From assembly GCA_947454695.1 (NCBI GenBank), contig CANGMW010000201.1, positions 1 to 5,098 of the forward strand: a stretch of DNA of 5,098 nucleotides. Reading direction: 5' to 3'. Below the pieces are notes generated by a model, which saw only the letters and a program-made list of their open reading frames with translations, was not told the origin of the DNA and searched no databases. This document shows, piece by piece, positions 1 through 5,098 of this stretch; position 1 is the first letter of the stretch, and each line of letters starts with the position of its first letter. The position numbers were made by a program, and so were the translations under genes. Origin of the DNA: Comamonadaceae bacterium. Its GTDB lineage: Bacteria; Pseudomonadota; Gammaproteobacteria; Burkholderiales; Burkholderiaceae_C.

Positions 1-313
1 CCACGGTCTGGCCGCACTGGCTGGTGCCGCCACCGCGCGGCACGATGGGCACCTTCAAATCGCGGCAAATGTCGATGGCCAGCCGCACATCGCTGGCCTC
101 GCGCGGCACGAACACGCCGATGGGCATGGCCTGGTAGATGGAGGCGTCGGTGGCGTAGCGGCCGCGGTCGGCCGGCGAAAACAACACTTCGCCCTGGGTC
201 TGGGTGGTCAGGCGTTTTGCCAGTCGCGCGGCGACGTCGTTGCTCAGTCGGGCCACCGTGTCGTACGTGGCGGCGTTGCCGCTCAGGGCTTGGGGAGGTA
301 GGGGGGCGTTCAT
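1..313 (-). CDS. FAD-linked oxidase, N-terminal part (partial, runs off left edge)
   Basis: The 104 visible codons begin at the ATG at 313 and stay open to the window edge. They form the start of a PCMH-type FAD-binding domain. RYATDASIYQ (residues 52-61) is followed by a beta strand, GVFVPREASDV (66-76), and then VPRGGGTSQCGQTV (91-104), the glycine-rich loop that holds the FAD pyrophosphate. This wording resembles the large fused FAD plus Fe-S oxidoreductases (YdiJ-like) and the glycolate oxidase GlcD/D-lactate dehydrogenase group, which oxidise D-2-hydroxyacids to 2-oxoacids. The C-terminal part that would separate these is outside the window. It begins 13 nt after the stop of the GntR gene and no Shine-Dalgarno sequence is visible, so it is probably the second gene of the same transcript and translated by coupling. 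Family is firm; substrate is unknown. Confidence 0.87.
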   Translation of the reverse strand, partial: MNAPLPPQALSGNAATYDTVARLSNDVAARLAKRLTTQTQGEVLFSPADRGRYATDASIYQAMPIGVFVPREASDVRLAIDICRDLKVPIVPRGGGTSQCGQTV

Positions 314-326
314 GTCGATGAAGGTC

Positions 327-1013
327 TTAAGCTTGTGCGTTGCGCAAAACGTGCCCACGCAGTTGTTCTATCACCACATCGCGTTTGTGGTCCAGGTGGG
401 CCAGCAAGACCGCGCGCATGGCGGGTGCGTCGCGTCGGGACAGGGCATCAATCATGAGTTCATGTTCGGCCAGGGCCTGCTTCCACTTCTGGCCGTCCTG
501 GTTGGAACGAAAACGCAAGGCTTGCAAGCGTGCATTGACCTGGTTGTACGTCGTGGTGAGCACCGGGTTGCGCGCCGCCTGGTTGATGGCGGCGTGGATG
601 GCCGAATTGAGCCGGTAATAGGCCGACAGGTCGCGCCGGGTGTAGGCGGCCATCATCTCGAAATGCATGGCGCGGATTTCATCGAGCTCAGCCTCGGTGA
701 TGCGCTGCGCGGCCAACTCGCCGGACTGGCCTTCCAGGCCCGCCATCACCTCAAAGGTGTTGAGTACATCCTCTTCGGTCAGCGTCAGGGCCACGGCCCC
801 GCGGTTAGGCAGGAGCTCGACCAGGCCTTCTGCTGCCAGCGTCTTGATGGCCTCGCGCAGGGGCGTGCGCGACACCTTGAGCAATTCGCACAGTTCGCGC
901 TCATTGAGCTTGGCGCCCGGCGCAATCTGGCCTTCGACCAGCATCTGACGCAATTCCTGCGTGGCCTGCGCGTGCAGGGCCGCGCCCGGGTGATGGAGAA
1001 TTTCAGCCGACAT
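327..1013 (-). CDS. GntR-family transcriptional regulator, FadR/FCD subfamily
   Basis: A 228-residue protein, a normal length for FCD regulators. The N-terminal winged helix-turn-helix is at about residues 15-78, with the signature LNERELCELLKVSRTPLREA (36-55), then the IKTLAAEGLVE helix and the LLPNRGAVA wing (68-76). The C-terminal all-helical FCD ligand domain spans about 84-215. Its usual metal/ligand positions are visible as N136, H140, H184 and H206. The first is Asn rather than Asp, a variant I believe occurs in this family. Such proteins bind organic acids and usually repress their own locus. The ATG at 1013 is chosen. A TTG at 1028 would add five residues, but it lies inside an operator-like palindrome and has no ribosome site. 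The gene is divergent from the aminotransferase and upstream of the FAD oxidase, so it probably controls both. Its ligand is not readable from sequence. Confidence 0.93.
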   Translation of the reverse strand: MSAEILHHPGAALHAQATQELRQMLVEGQIAPGAKLNERELCELLKVSRTPLREAIKTLAAEGLVELLPNRGAVALTLTEEDVLNTFEVMAGLEGQSGELAAQRITEAELDEIRAMHFEMMAAYTRRDLSAYYRLNSAIHAAINQAARNPVLTTTYNQVNARLQALRFRSNQDGQKWKQALAEHELMIDALSRRDAPAMRAVLLAHLDHKRDVVIEQLRGHVLRNAQA

Positions 1014-1016
1014 CTG

Positions 1017-1030
1017 TTTTGTATTCAAAA
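1017..1030. promoter_or_regulatory. Operator-like palindrome O1, probable GntR site
   Basis: TTTTGTATTCAAAA is an imperfect palindrome (TTTTG-AT-CAAAA symmetric, only the two positions flanking the central AT off). It nearly repeats the site at 1081-1094 and lies only 3 nt from the regulator's ATG. GntR/FadR-type repressors typically bind short palindromes built around GT...AC-like halves with AT-rich flanks. A bound protein here would block the leader or start of the regulator's own transcript, suggesting autorepression. Binding itself is inferred. Confidence 0.65.
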
Positions 1031-1068
1031 ATATTTATGAATTTTGCCGTGATTCAGGGTGAACACGA

Positions 1069-1097
1069 TTGACAAAAGCATTTTGTATGCAAAAAAT
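1069..1097 (+). promoter_or_regulatory. Predicted sigma-70 promoter of the aminotransferase-Bug unit
   Basis: A perfect -35 box TTGACA (1069-1074), a 17-bp spacer, and a -10 candidate AAAAAT (1092-1097, four of six consensus positions). Transcription would start near 1104, giving a leader of roughly 20 nt before the ATG at 1125. The spacer contains the palindrome at 1081-1094, so a bound repressor would exclude RNA polymerase. The weak -10 leaves room for an alternative start position. Confidence 0.6.
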
Positions 1098-1108
1098 AGC
1101 TTTGTCAA
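1080..1108 (-). promoter_or_regulatory. Predicted promoter for the GntR-FAD oxidase unit, overlapping the plus-strand promoter
   Basis: On the minus strand a perfect TTGACA (complement of 1103-1108) is followed after 17 bp by CAAAAT (complement of 1080-1085, four of six -10 positions). Transcription would start near 1073 and leave a leader of about 60 nt containing palindrome O1. The two promoters occupy the same DNA facing each other, so they should be mutually exclusive. An alternative minus-strand -10, TAAATA, lies around 1033-1038 but has no good -35 box. Confidence 0.45.
1081..1094. promoter_or_regulatory. Operator-like palindrome O2, probable GntR site
   Basis: TTTTGTATGCAAAA matches O1 at 13 of 14 positions and continues into a similar A-rich flank. 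It sits in the spacer of both predicted promoters, the classic place for a repressor. Its centre is 64 bp from that of O1, close to six turns of B-DNA, so proteins on both sites would lie on the same face of the helix. The sequence match is direct; repressor binding is inferred from the neighbouring GntR gene. Confidence 0.68.
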
Positions 1109-1110
1109 AG

Positions 1111-1117
1111 AAAGGTG
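1111..1117 (+). promoter_or_regulatory. Ribosome binding site of the aminotransferase
   Basis: AAAGGTG lies 7 nt before the ATG at 1125. It decides this start over the in-frame GTG at 1059, which lies upstream of the predicted -35 box and has no comparable site. Confidence 0.6.
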
Positions 1118-1124
1118 TTTCCCC

Positions 1125-2351
1125 ATGCTCACGACCGATTTCCATCCCACTGGCCGCCATTTCCTGCAAATCCCCGGGCCCTCGCCCGTGCCCGACCGGG
1201 TGCTGCGCGCCATGAGCCTGCCCACCATCGACCACCGCGGCCCCGAGTTCGGCGCGCTGGGGCTGAAGGTGCTGGCCGACATCCAGAAGATTTTCAAAAC
1301 CCGCCACCCGGTCATGATTTACCCGGCTTCGGGCACCGGCGCCTGGGAAGCCGCACTGGTCAACACCCTCTCCCCGGGCGACCATGTGCTGATGTATGAA
1401 ACCGGCCACTTCGCCTTCCTGTGGCAGCGTCTGGCCACGCGCCTGGGCCTGAAGGCCGAGGTGATCGCCAAGCCCGGCATGGACGGCGGCATTCCGACGA
1501 GCTGGCGCCATGGTGTTCAGGCCGACCTGATTGAAGAACGCTTGAAGGCCGACACCGCCCACACCATCCGCGCGGTGTGCGTGGTGCACAACGAAACCTC
1601 CACCGGTGCGACCAGCGACATTGCAGCGGTGCGCCGCGCCATGGATGCAGCCAAGCACCCGGCCTTGCTGCTGGTGGACACCATCTCAGGCCTGGCCGGT
1701 GCGGACTACCAGCACGACGCCTGGGGCGTGGATGTCTCTATCAGCGGCTCGCAAAAAGGCCTGATGCTGCCCCCGGGCATGAGCTTCAACGCCCTGTCAC
1801 CGCGCGCCATCGAGGCCAGCAAGACGGCCAAGCTGCCGCGCAGCTTCTGGGCCTGGGACGAGATCATCGAGATGAACAAGGGCGGCTACTGGCCCTACAC
1901 CCCCAACACCAACCTGATGTATGGCCTGAGCGAAGCCTGCGACCTGATTCTGGGCCAGGGCCTGGACACGGTGCTGGCGCGCCACCAGCGCTGGGCCGAG
2001 GGCGTGCGCCAAGGCGTGCGGGCCTGGGGCCTGCCGATCCAGTGCGCCGATGCGGGCGTGTACTCTCCCATCCTCACCGGCGTGATCACGCCCGAAGGCG
2101 TGGACGCCGACGCGGTGCGCAAGGTCATTTACGAGCGCTTTGACTGCTCGCTGGGCACGGGCCTGGGCAAGATCAAGGGCCGCATGTTCCGCATCGGCCA
2201 CCTGGGTGACAGCAACGACCTCACCCTCATTGCTACCATGGCCGCATGCGAGATGGGCATGAAACTGGCGGGCATCCCACTGGCCGGCTCGGGGGTACAG
2301 ACCACCATGGACTACTTTGCCGGCCACCCGGTCAAACTGGTCATGGCCTGA
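1125..2351 (+). CDS. Class V PLP-dependent aminotransferase, serine-glyoxylate / alanine-glyoxylate type
   Basis: A 408-residue cytosolic enzyme, full length for the family. Visible landmarks are the N-terminal IPGPSPVP (16-23) and TIDHRGPEF (34-42), the cofactor loop ASGTGAWE (68-75), HNETSTGA (155-162), VDTISGLAG with D185 contacting the pyridine nitrogen, GSQKGLMLPPG with the Schiff-base lysine K211, YTPNTNLMYGL (258-268) and FRIGHLG with R356 for the substrate carboxylate. Family members move an amino group from serine, alanine or aspartate to glyoxylate, making glycine; BhcA of the beta-hydroxyaspartate cycle is a relative. Which donor is used cannot be read here. The ATG at 1125 is preferred because it follows a ribosome site, lies downstream of the promoter and gives the usual family N-terminus. 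The Bug gene follows after 37 nt, and a GntR-FAD oxidase pair diverges upstream. This fits a path in which the oxidase makes the 2-oxoacid acceptor. Confidence 0.92.
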   Translation: MLTTDFHPTGRHFLQIPGPSPVPDRVLRAMSLPTIDHRGPEFGALGLKVLADIQKIFKTRHPVMIYPASGTGAWEAALVNTLSPGDHVLMYETGHFAFLWQRLATRLGLKAEVIAKPGMDGGIPTSWRHGVQADLIEERLKADTAHTIRAVCVVHNETSTGATSDIAAVRRAMDAAKHPALLLVDTISGLAGADYQHDAWGVDVSISGSQKGLMLPPGMSFNALSPRAIEASKTAKLPRSFWAWDEIIEMNKGGYWPYTPNTNLMYGLSEACDLILGQGLDTVLARHQRWAEGVRQGVRAWGLPIQCADAGVYSPILTGVITPEGVDADAVRKVIYERFDCSLGTGLGKIKGRMFRIGHLGDSNDLTLIATMAACEMGMKLAGIPLAGSGVQTTMDYFAGHPVKLVMA

Positions 2352-2377
2352 ATCATCTAAAGCATGGCTTGAACAAC

Positions 2378-2384
2378 AAGGAGA
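2378..2384 (+). promoter_or_regulatory. Ribosome binding site of the Bug receptor
   Basis: AAGGAGA is a strong Shine-Dalgarno sequence ending 4 nt before the ATG at 2389. It fixes the start there rather than at an in-frame upstream start (2317) inside the aminotransferase gene. Confidence 0.8.
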
Positions 2385-2388
2385 CACC

Positions 2389-3357
2389 ATGAAACGCAGA
2401 ACGTTTGTGAGCGGCGCTGCCGCCACCCTGGCCGCGCCCATGATCAAGGCGCAAACCTTGCCCAATGGGCCGATCCGCATCGTGGTGGGCTTCCCCCCGG
2501 GGGGCGGCACCGACGCACTGGCCCGCGTGGTGGGCCAAAAGCTCAGCGTCATGTGGAACACCTCCATCGTGATTGACAACAAGGGGGGTGCAGCCGGCGT
2601 CATTGCAGCCGACTACGTGTCCAAGCAAGCCAGCGACGGCAACACCTTGCTCATGGCCCACATCAACAGCCACGCGCTGGCGCCCAGCCTGCAGCCCAAA
2701 CTCGGGTATGTGGTGGAGCGCGACTTTGTGCCGATCGCGCTCGTGGGCGTCACGCCCAACCTGCTGATTTGCAATGAAGCGCAACCGGCCAAGACCGTCA
2801 AAGACCTGGTGGCCCTGTGCAAAGCCAACCCGGGCAAGATCAGCTTTGCCTCGGCCGGCGGCGGCTCGGCCCAGCACCTGGCGCTGGAGATGTTCAAGCT
2901 GCGCGCCGGCATTGACGCCCTGCATGTGCCCTACAAAGGCTCCGGTCCGGCGCTGACCGATCTGATCGGCGGGCAGGTGAATTACTGCTTTGAGACCATG
3001 ACTTCGGCCACCCCGCACGTCAAGAGCGGCAAGGCCATCGCACTCGCCCAAACGCGTGTGAAACGCGCCAAAGGTCACCCGAATGTGCCCACCATGGACG
3101 AACAAGGCTTTCCCGGCTTTGACGCCACCACCTGGTACGGCTTGGTGGGTCCGGGTAAATTGCCAGCGGCCATGGCGCAGCGCATGAATGAAGATGTCAA
3201 CAAAGTGCTGGCCATGTCCGATGTGCAGGAAAAACTCGACCAGTACGGCGCTGAAGACGGCGGCGGCAGCAGCAAACGCTTTGCGGATTTCATCCACAGC
3301 GAGCAAGTGAAATGGGCCAAAGTGATCAAAGACGCTAAGGTCAGCGCGGATGCCTGA
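2389..3357 (+). CDS. Bug/TctC-family periplasmic tripartite tricarboxylate receptor
   Basis: A 322-residue solute-binding protein, the usual Bug length. The short N-terminus MKRRTFVSG, a hydrophobic stretch (about 8-18) and a likely cut after A21 (MIKA/QT) form an export signal. The RRTFV twin arginine hints at Tat export, but the motif is incomplete. Mature-domain landmarks are IRIVVGFPPGGGTDALAR (29-46), the ligand-loop hallmark; NKGGAAGVIAADYV (64-77); FASAGGGSAQHLALEMFK (153-170); and HVPYKGSGPALTDLIGGQV (179-197). Bug proteins bind small carboxylates or related molecules in the periplasm for TctAB-type transport. No membrane partners are in the window, the common orphan arrangement in Burkholderiales. 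Its 37-nt spacing behind the aminotransferase suggests cotranscription and a ligand related to that pathway. Family is certain; ligand is not. Confidence 0.94.
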   Translation: MKRRTFVSGAAATLAAPMIKAQTLPNGPIRIVVGFPPGGGTDALARVVGQKLSVMWNTSIVIDNKGGAAGVIAADYVSKQASDGNTLLMAHINSHALAPSLQPKLGYVVERDFVPIALVGVTPNLLICNEAQPAKTVKDLVALCKANPGKISFASAGGGSAQHLALEMFKLRAGIDALHVPYKGSGPALTDLIGGQVNYCFETMTSATPHVKSGKAIALAQTRVKRAKGHPNVPTMDEQGFPGFDATTWYGLVGPGKLPAAMAQRMNEDVNKVLAMSDVQEKLDQYGAEDGGGSSKRFADFIHSEQVKWAKVIKDAKVSADA

Positions 3358-3399
3358 CAATGCGGCTTGCCCAGAACCTTGCTCCGGATCTTCTAGACC

Positions 3400-4605
3400 A
3401 TGACCTTTCAGCCTTTTAAATACCACCCTGCGCTGTCTGCCGGGATTGCACTCGTCCTCCTATCGGCCTGCAGCCCCCAAGCAGATAACACGCCATCAGC
3501 CAAAGCCACCGCACCGGTAGCCGCGCCTGCGAACGTCCCTCCAGTCTCTGTGACGATGGTGGATGCGGTCAAACAAGACTTACCCGTTGTGATCAGCGCC
3601 ATCGGCAGCGCCACACCCGTAGCCAGCGTGGACGTTAAAGCCCAGCTCAGTGGTTTGGTCAGCGTGGTGCATGTGCGTGAAGGCCAATTCGTCAAGGCAG
3701 GCGACTTGCTGTTCACCCTGGACGCACGGGCCGACGAAGCCAATGTGGCCAAAGTGAAGGCGCAGTTGCTCAAAGACGAAGCCGGCTTGGCTGATGCGCG
3801 CCGGCAACTGGCACGCAGCCGGGATTTGCTGGCGCAAAATTTTGTGTCGCAAGGCGCGGTAGACACCAGCCAGACGCTGGTGGACTCACAAGTCGCCACC
3901 GTCGCGGCTGACCAGGCAGCGCTGGACGCGGCCAAGGTGTCTTTGTCCTACACCCGCGTCATCGCCCCGGGCACGGGCCGACTGGGTGTCATCCCCGTGT
4001 TTCCCGGCACTGCCGTGCAAGCCAACGTGACCCCCATGGTCACCATCACCCAGCTCGACCCGATTGATGTGAGCTTTAACTTGCCCCAGCGCTTTTTGAA
4101 CGATGCCTTAAGCGCCCTCCAAACAGGCTCTGCGGTGGTCACCGCCACCTTGCCGGAAAACAAAGGTCAGCTCAAAGGCCGGCTGAGTTTTGTGGACAAC
4201 ACGGTGGACCTGGCCACCGGCACCGTCAAAGTCAAAGCACGCTATGACAACAAAGAATCCAAACTCTGGCCCGGCGCCTTTGTCAACGTGGCCTTGACCG
4301 CCAGCGTGCTGCAAGACGCGGTGGTGATTCCCACCGCCACCATCATTCAGACTGCGCGCGGCACCATCGTCTACGTGGCCGAGAACGGCAAAGCGGTGCT
4401 TCGCCCGGTCAAAACCCTGGCCACCCAAGGCGAAAACGCTGCGGTGAGCGGCGTGCAAGCAGGCGAGCGTGTGGTGTTTGACGGCCGTCAAAACCTGCGA
4501 CCCGATTCGCCACTGGTGGAGCGCCAAGCCACTGCGCCGGCCAAAGCTGCGGCGCCAGCTGCCCCCGCAGGTGCAGCGGACAAAGACGCCAAAAGCAAAC
4601 CCTGA
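3400..4605 (+). CDS. RND efflux periplasmic adaptor (membrane-fusion lipoprotein), MdtA/AcrA-like
   Basis: A 401-residue adaptor linking an inner-membrane RND pump to an outer-membrane channel. The N-terminus has a signal helix (about 11-23) ending in lipobox LSAC with acylated C24, followed by a Pro/Ala-rich linker (25-50). VDVKAQLSGLVSVVHVREGQ (77-96) and VKAGDLLFTLD are the first lipoyl half. An alpha hairpin spans about 111-180, and SLSYTRVIAPGTGRLG (181-196) is the second lipoyl half. The beta-barrel includes DPIDVSFNLPQ (220-230) and ATGTVKVKARYDN (272-284), then LWPGAFVNV (289-297). VVIPTATII (308-316) opens the membrane-proximal domain. The C-terminus is a low-complexity Ala/Pro/Lys tail (about 377-401). 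The ribosome site is weak (GGA at 3386-3388), and I found no clear terminator or promoter in the 42-nt gap after the Bug gene. The pump gene starts 12 nt downstream, so the pair forms an operon. Efflux substrate is unknown. Confidence 0.94.
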   Translation: MTFQPFKYHPALSAGIALVLLSACSPQADNTPSAKATAPVAAPANVPPVSVTMVDAVKQDLPVVISAIGSATPVASVDVKAQLSGLVSVVHVREGQFVKAGDLLFTLDARADEANVAKVKAQLLKDEAGLADARRQLARSRDLLAQNFVSQGAVDTSQTLVDSQVATVAADQAALDAAKVSLSYTRVIAPGTGRLGVIPVFPGTAVQANVTPMVTITQLDPIDVSFNLPQRFLNDALSALQTGSAVVTATLPENKGQLKGRLSFVDNTVDLATGTVKVKARYDNKESKLWPGAFVNVALTASVLQDAVVIPTATIIQTARGTIVYVAENGKAVLRPVKTLATQGENAAVSGVQAGERVVFDGRQNLRPDSPLVERQATAPAKAAAPAAPAGAADKDAKSKP

Positions 4606-4617
4606 ACGGGCGCCACC

Positions 4618-5098
4618 ATGAATTTGTCAGAACTCTTCATCCGTCGTCCGGTGATGACGGTGTTGCTCAACGTCGCCATCGTGCTGGCCGGGGTGATCGG
4701 CTACCGCAGCATCCCCGTGGCCGCGCTGCCCAGCTACGACACGCCGGTGATCAATGTCACCGCCACCCTGCCCGGCGCCAGCGCCGAGACCATGGCAACC
4801 TCCGTGGCGCTGCCCTTGGAAAAACAATTCCAGACCATTCCGGGTCTGGACGTGATCAGCTCGACCAGCATTTTGGGCAACACCTCGCTCACGCTGGAGT
4901 TTGCTGAGAGCCGCAACATCGACGGTGCAGCCCTTGACGTGCAGGCCGCCTTGCTGCGTGCACAACGCTCCTTGCCGGTGGACATGGTGCAGCTGCCCGC
5001 CTACCGCAAGGTCAACCCGGCCGATGCGCCGGTGCTGCTCGTCGCCCTGACCTCGCCCTCGATGGCGCCGTCGGACTTGCAAGACTATGCCGAACACC
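4618..5098 (+). CDS. RND-family efflux pump, inner-membrane permease, MdtB/MdtC-like (partial, runs off right edge)
   Basis: The first 160 residues of what should be a protein of about 1,020-1,050 residues. The start has the hydrophobic-amphiphilic efflux family N-terminus: LFIRRPVMTVLLN (6-18) leading into transmembrane helix 1 (about 12-30), then SIPVAALPSYDTPVINV (31-47). The porter domain begins with ATLPGASAETMATSVALPLEKQ (49-70), PGLDVISSTSILGNTSLTLEF (75-95) and NIDGAALDVQAALLRAQRSLP (100-120). YRKVNPADAPVLLVAL (129-144) resembles the YRKANPSDAP stretch of MdtC as I recall it, which favours the MdtBC branch over AcrB. It starts 12 nt after the adaptor stop with no strong ribosome site, so translational coupling is likely. 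It would be driven by proton influx and export drugs, bile-salt-like compounds or metabolites; specificity cannot be told from this part. Confidence 0.94.
   Translation, partial: MNLSELFIRRPVMTVLLNVAIVLAGVIGYRSIPVAALPSYDTPVINVTATLPGASAETMATSVALPLEKQFQTIPGLDVISSTSILGNTSLTLEFAESRNIDGAALDVQAALLRAQRSLPVDMVQLPAYRKVNPADAPVLLVALTSPSMAPSDLQDYAEH

Larger units (their letters stand above)
1069..1108. repeat. Inverted repeat nested around the operator
   Basis: TTGACAAA at 1069-1076 is perfectly mirrored by TTTGTCAA at 1101-1108. The inner GC dinucleotides (1078-1079 and 1099-1100) extend the match with one unpaired A. The repeat's centre falls within 1 bp of the centre of the 1081-1094 palindrome. Each arm supplies a TTGACA -35 box, one on each strand. 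It looks like promoter symmetry rather than a transcript hairpin or terminator. Confidence 0.6.

Noticed and set aside
204..1040. Plus-strand open frame (278 codons) opposite the GntR gene
   Set aside because: The minus-strand reading is an unmistakable GntR/FCD protein; the plus reading has no domain and also overlaps the FAD oxidase start.
1050..1066. Small imperfect palindrome GTGATTCAGGGTGAACAC midway between the two operators, CRP-like at first glance
   Set aside because: The arms are short with a one-base offset and do not match the TGTGA-N6-TCACA spacing; nothing supports a specific binder.
1059..1124. N-terminal extension of the aminotransferase from GTG 1059
   Set aside because: It would cover the -35 box, operator and predicted transcription start, has no ribosome site, and its residues do not resemble the family N-terminus.
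1035..1658. Minus-strand open frame (207 codons) opposite the aminotransferase start
   Set aside because: Antisense to conserved PLP-enzyme motifs and ends in the promoter region; no ribosome site or family resemblance.
1797..2603. Minus-strand open frame (268 codons) opposite the aminotransferase and the start of the Bug gene
   Set aside because: Shadow frame caused by codon bias; it crosses two real genes and the spacer between them and shows no recognisable domain.
3358..3399. Possible promoter (TTGCCC then TTCTAG) or terminator in the Bug-adaptor gap
   Set aside because: Both boxes match consensus poorly, and no stem followed by a T-run can be built, so neither is annotated.
2353..3426. 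Long minus-strand open frame (357 codons) opposite the Bug gene
   Set aside because: It is the antisense of a clear Bug protein in high-GC DNA, its translation is His/Gly/Arg-rich with no family motif, and it has no ribosome site.

Overview
The window reads as the chromosome of a betaproteobacterium in the Burkholderiales, most likely Comamonadaceae. The evidence is high-GC coding DNA with strong G/C third-position use, a Bug (TctC)-type tricarboxylate receptor, and protein styles typical of that group. This placement is inference from gene style, not a database match. Coding density is high and no gap exceeds about 115 bases. I saw no tRNA, rRNA, IS element, CRISPR array or attachment site.

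Layout: (1) 1-1013, minus strand: a GntR/FCD-family regulator (327-1013) followed 13 nt later by the N-terminal 104 codons of an FAD-linked oxidase (1-313), which runs off the left edge. (2) 1014-1124: an AT-rich divergent control region. It holds two near-identical 14-bp palindromic sites of the kind bound by GntR/FadR-type repressors. One site sits between the -35 and -10 of two overlapping, opposed promoters. The other lies against the regulator's start codon. (3) 1125-3357, plus strand: a class V PLP aminotransferase of the serine-glyoxylate/alanine-glyoxylate type, then a Bug periplasmic solute-binding protein 37 nt downstream. (4) 3400-5098, plus strand: an RND efflux membrane-fusion lipoprotein and the first 160 codons of an MdtB/MdtC-like RND pump, cut by the right edge.

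Working model: the oxidase, aminotransferase and Bug receptor form a small regulated module for uptake and turnover of an organic acid. A 2-hydroxyacid would be oxidised to a 2-oxoacid (glycolate to glyoxylate is one candidate) and then transaminated. The GntR protein would repress both arms from the shared intergenic region and be released by a carboxylate ligand. The efflux genes look like a separate module that happens to follow on the same strand. The substrate and the repression are inferred; the gene identities and the repeated operator-like sites can be read directly.
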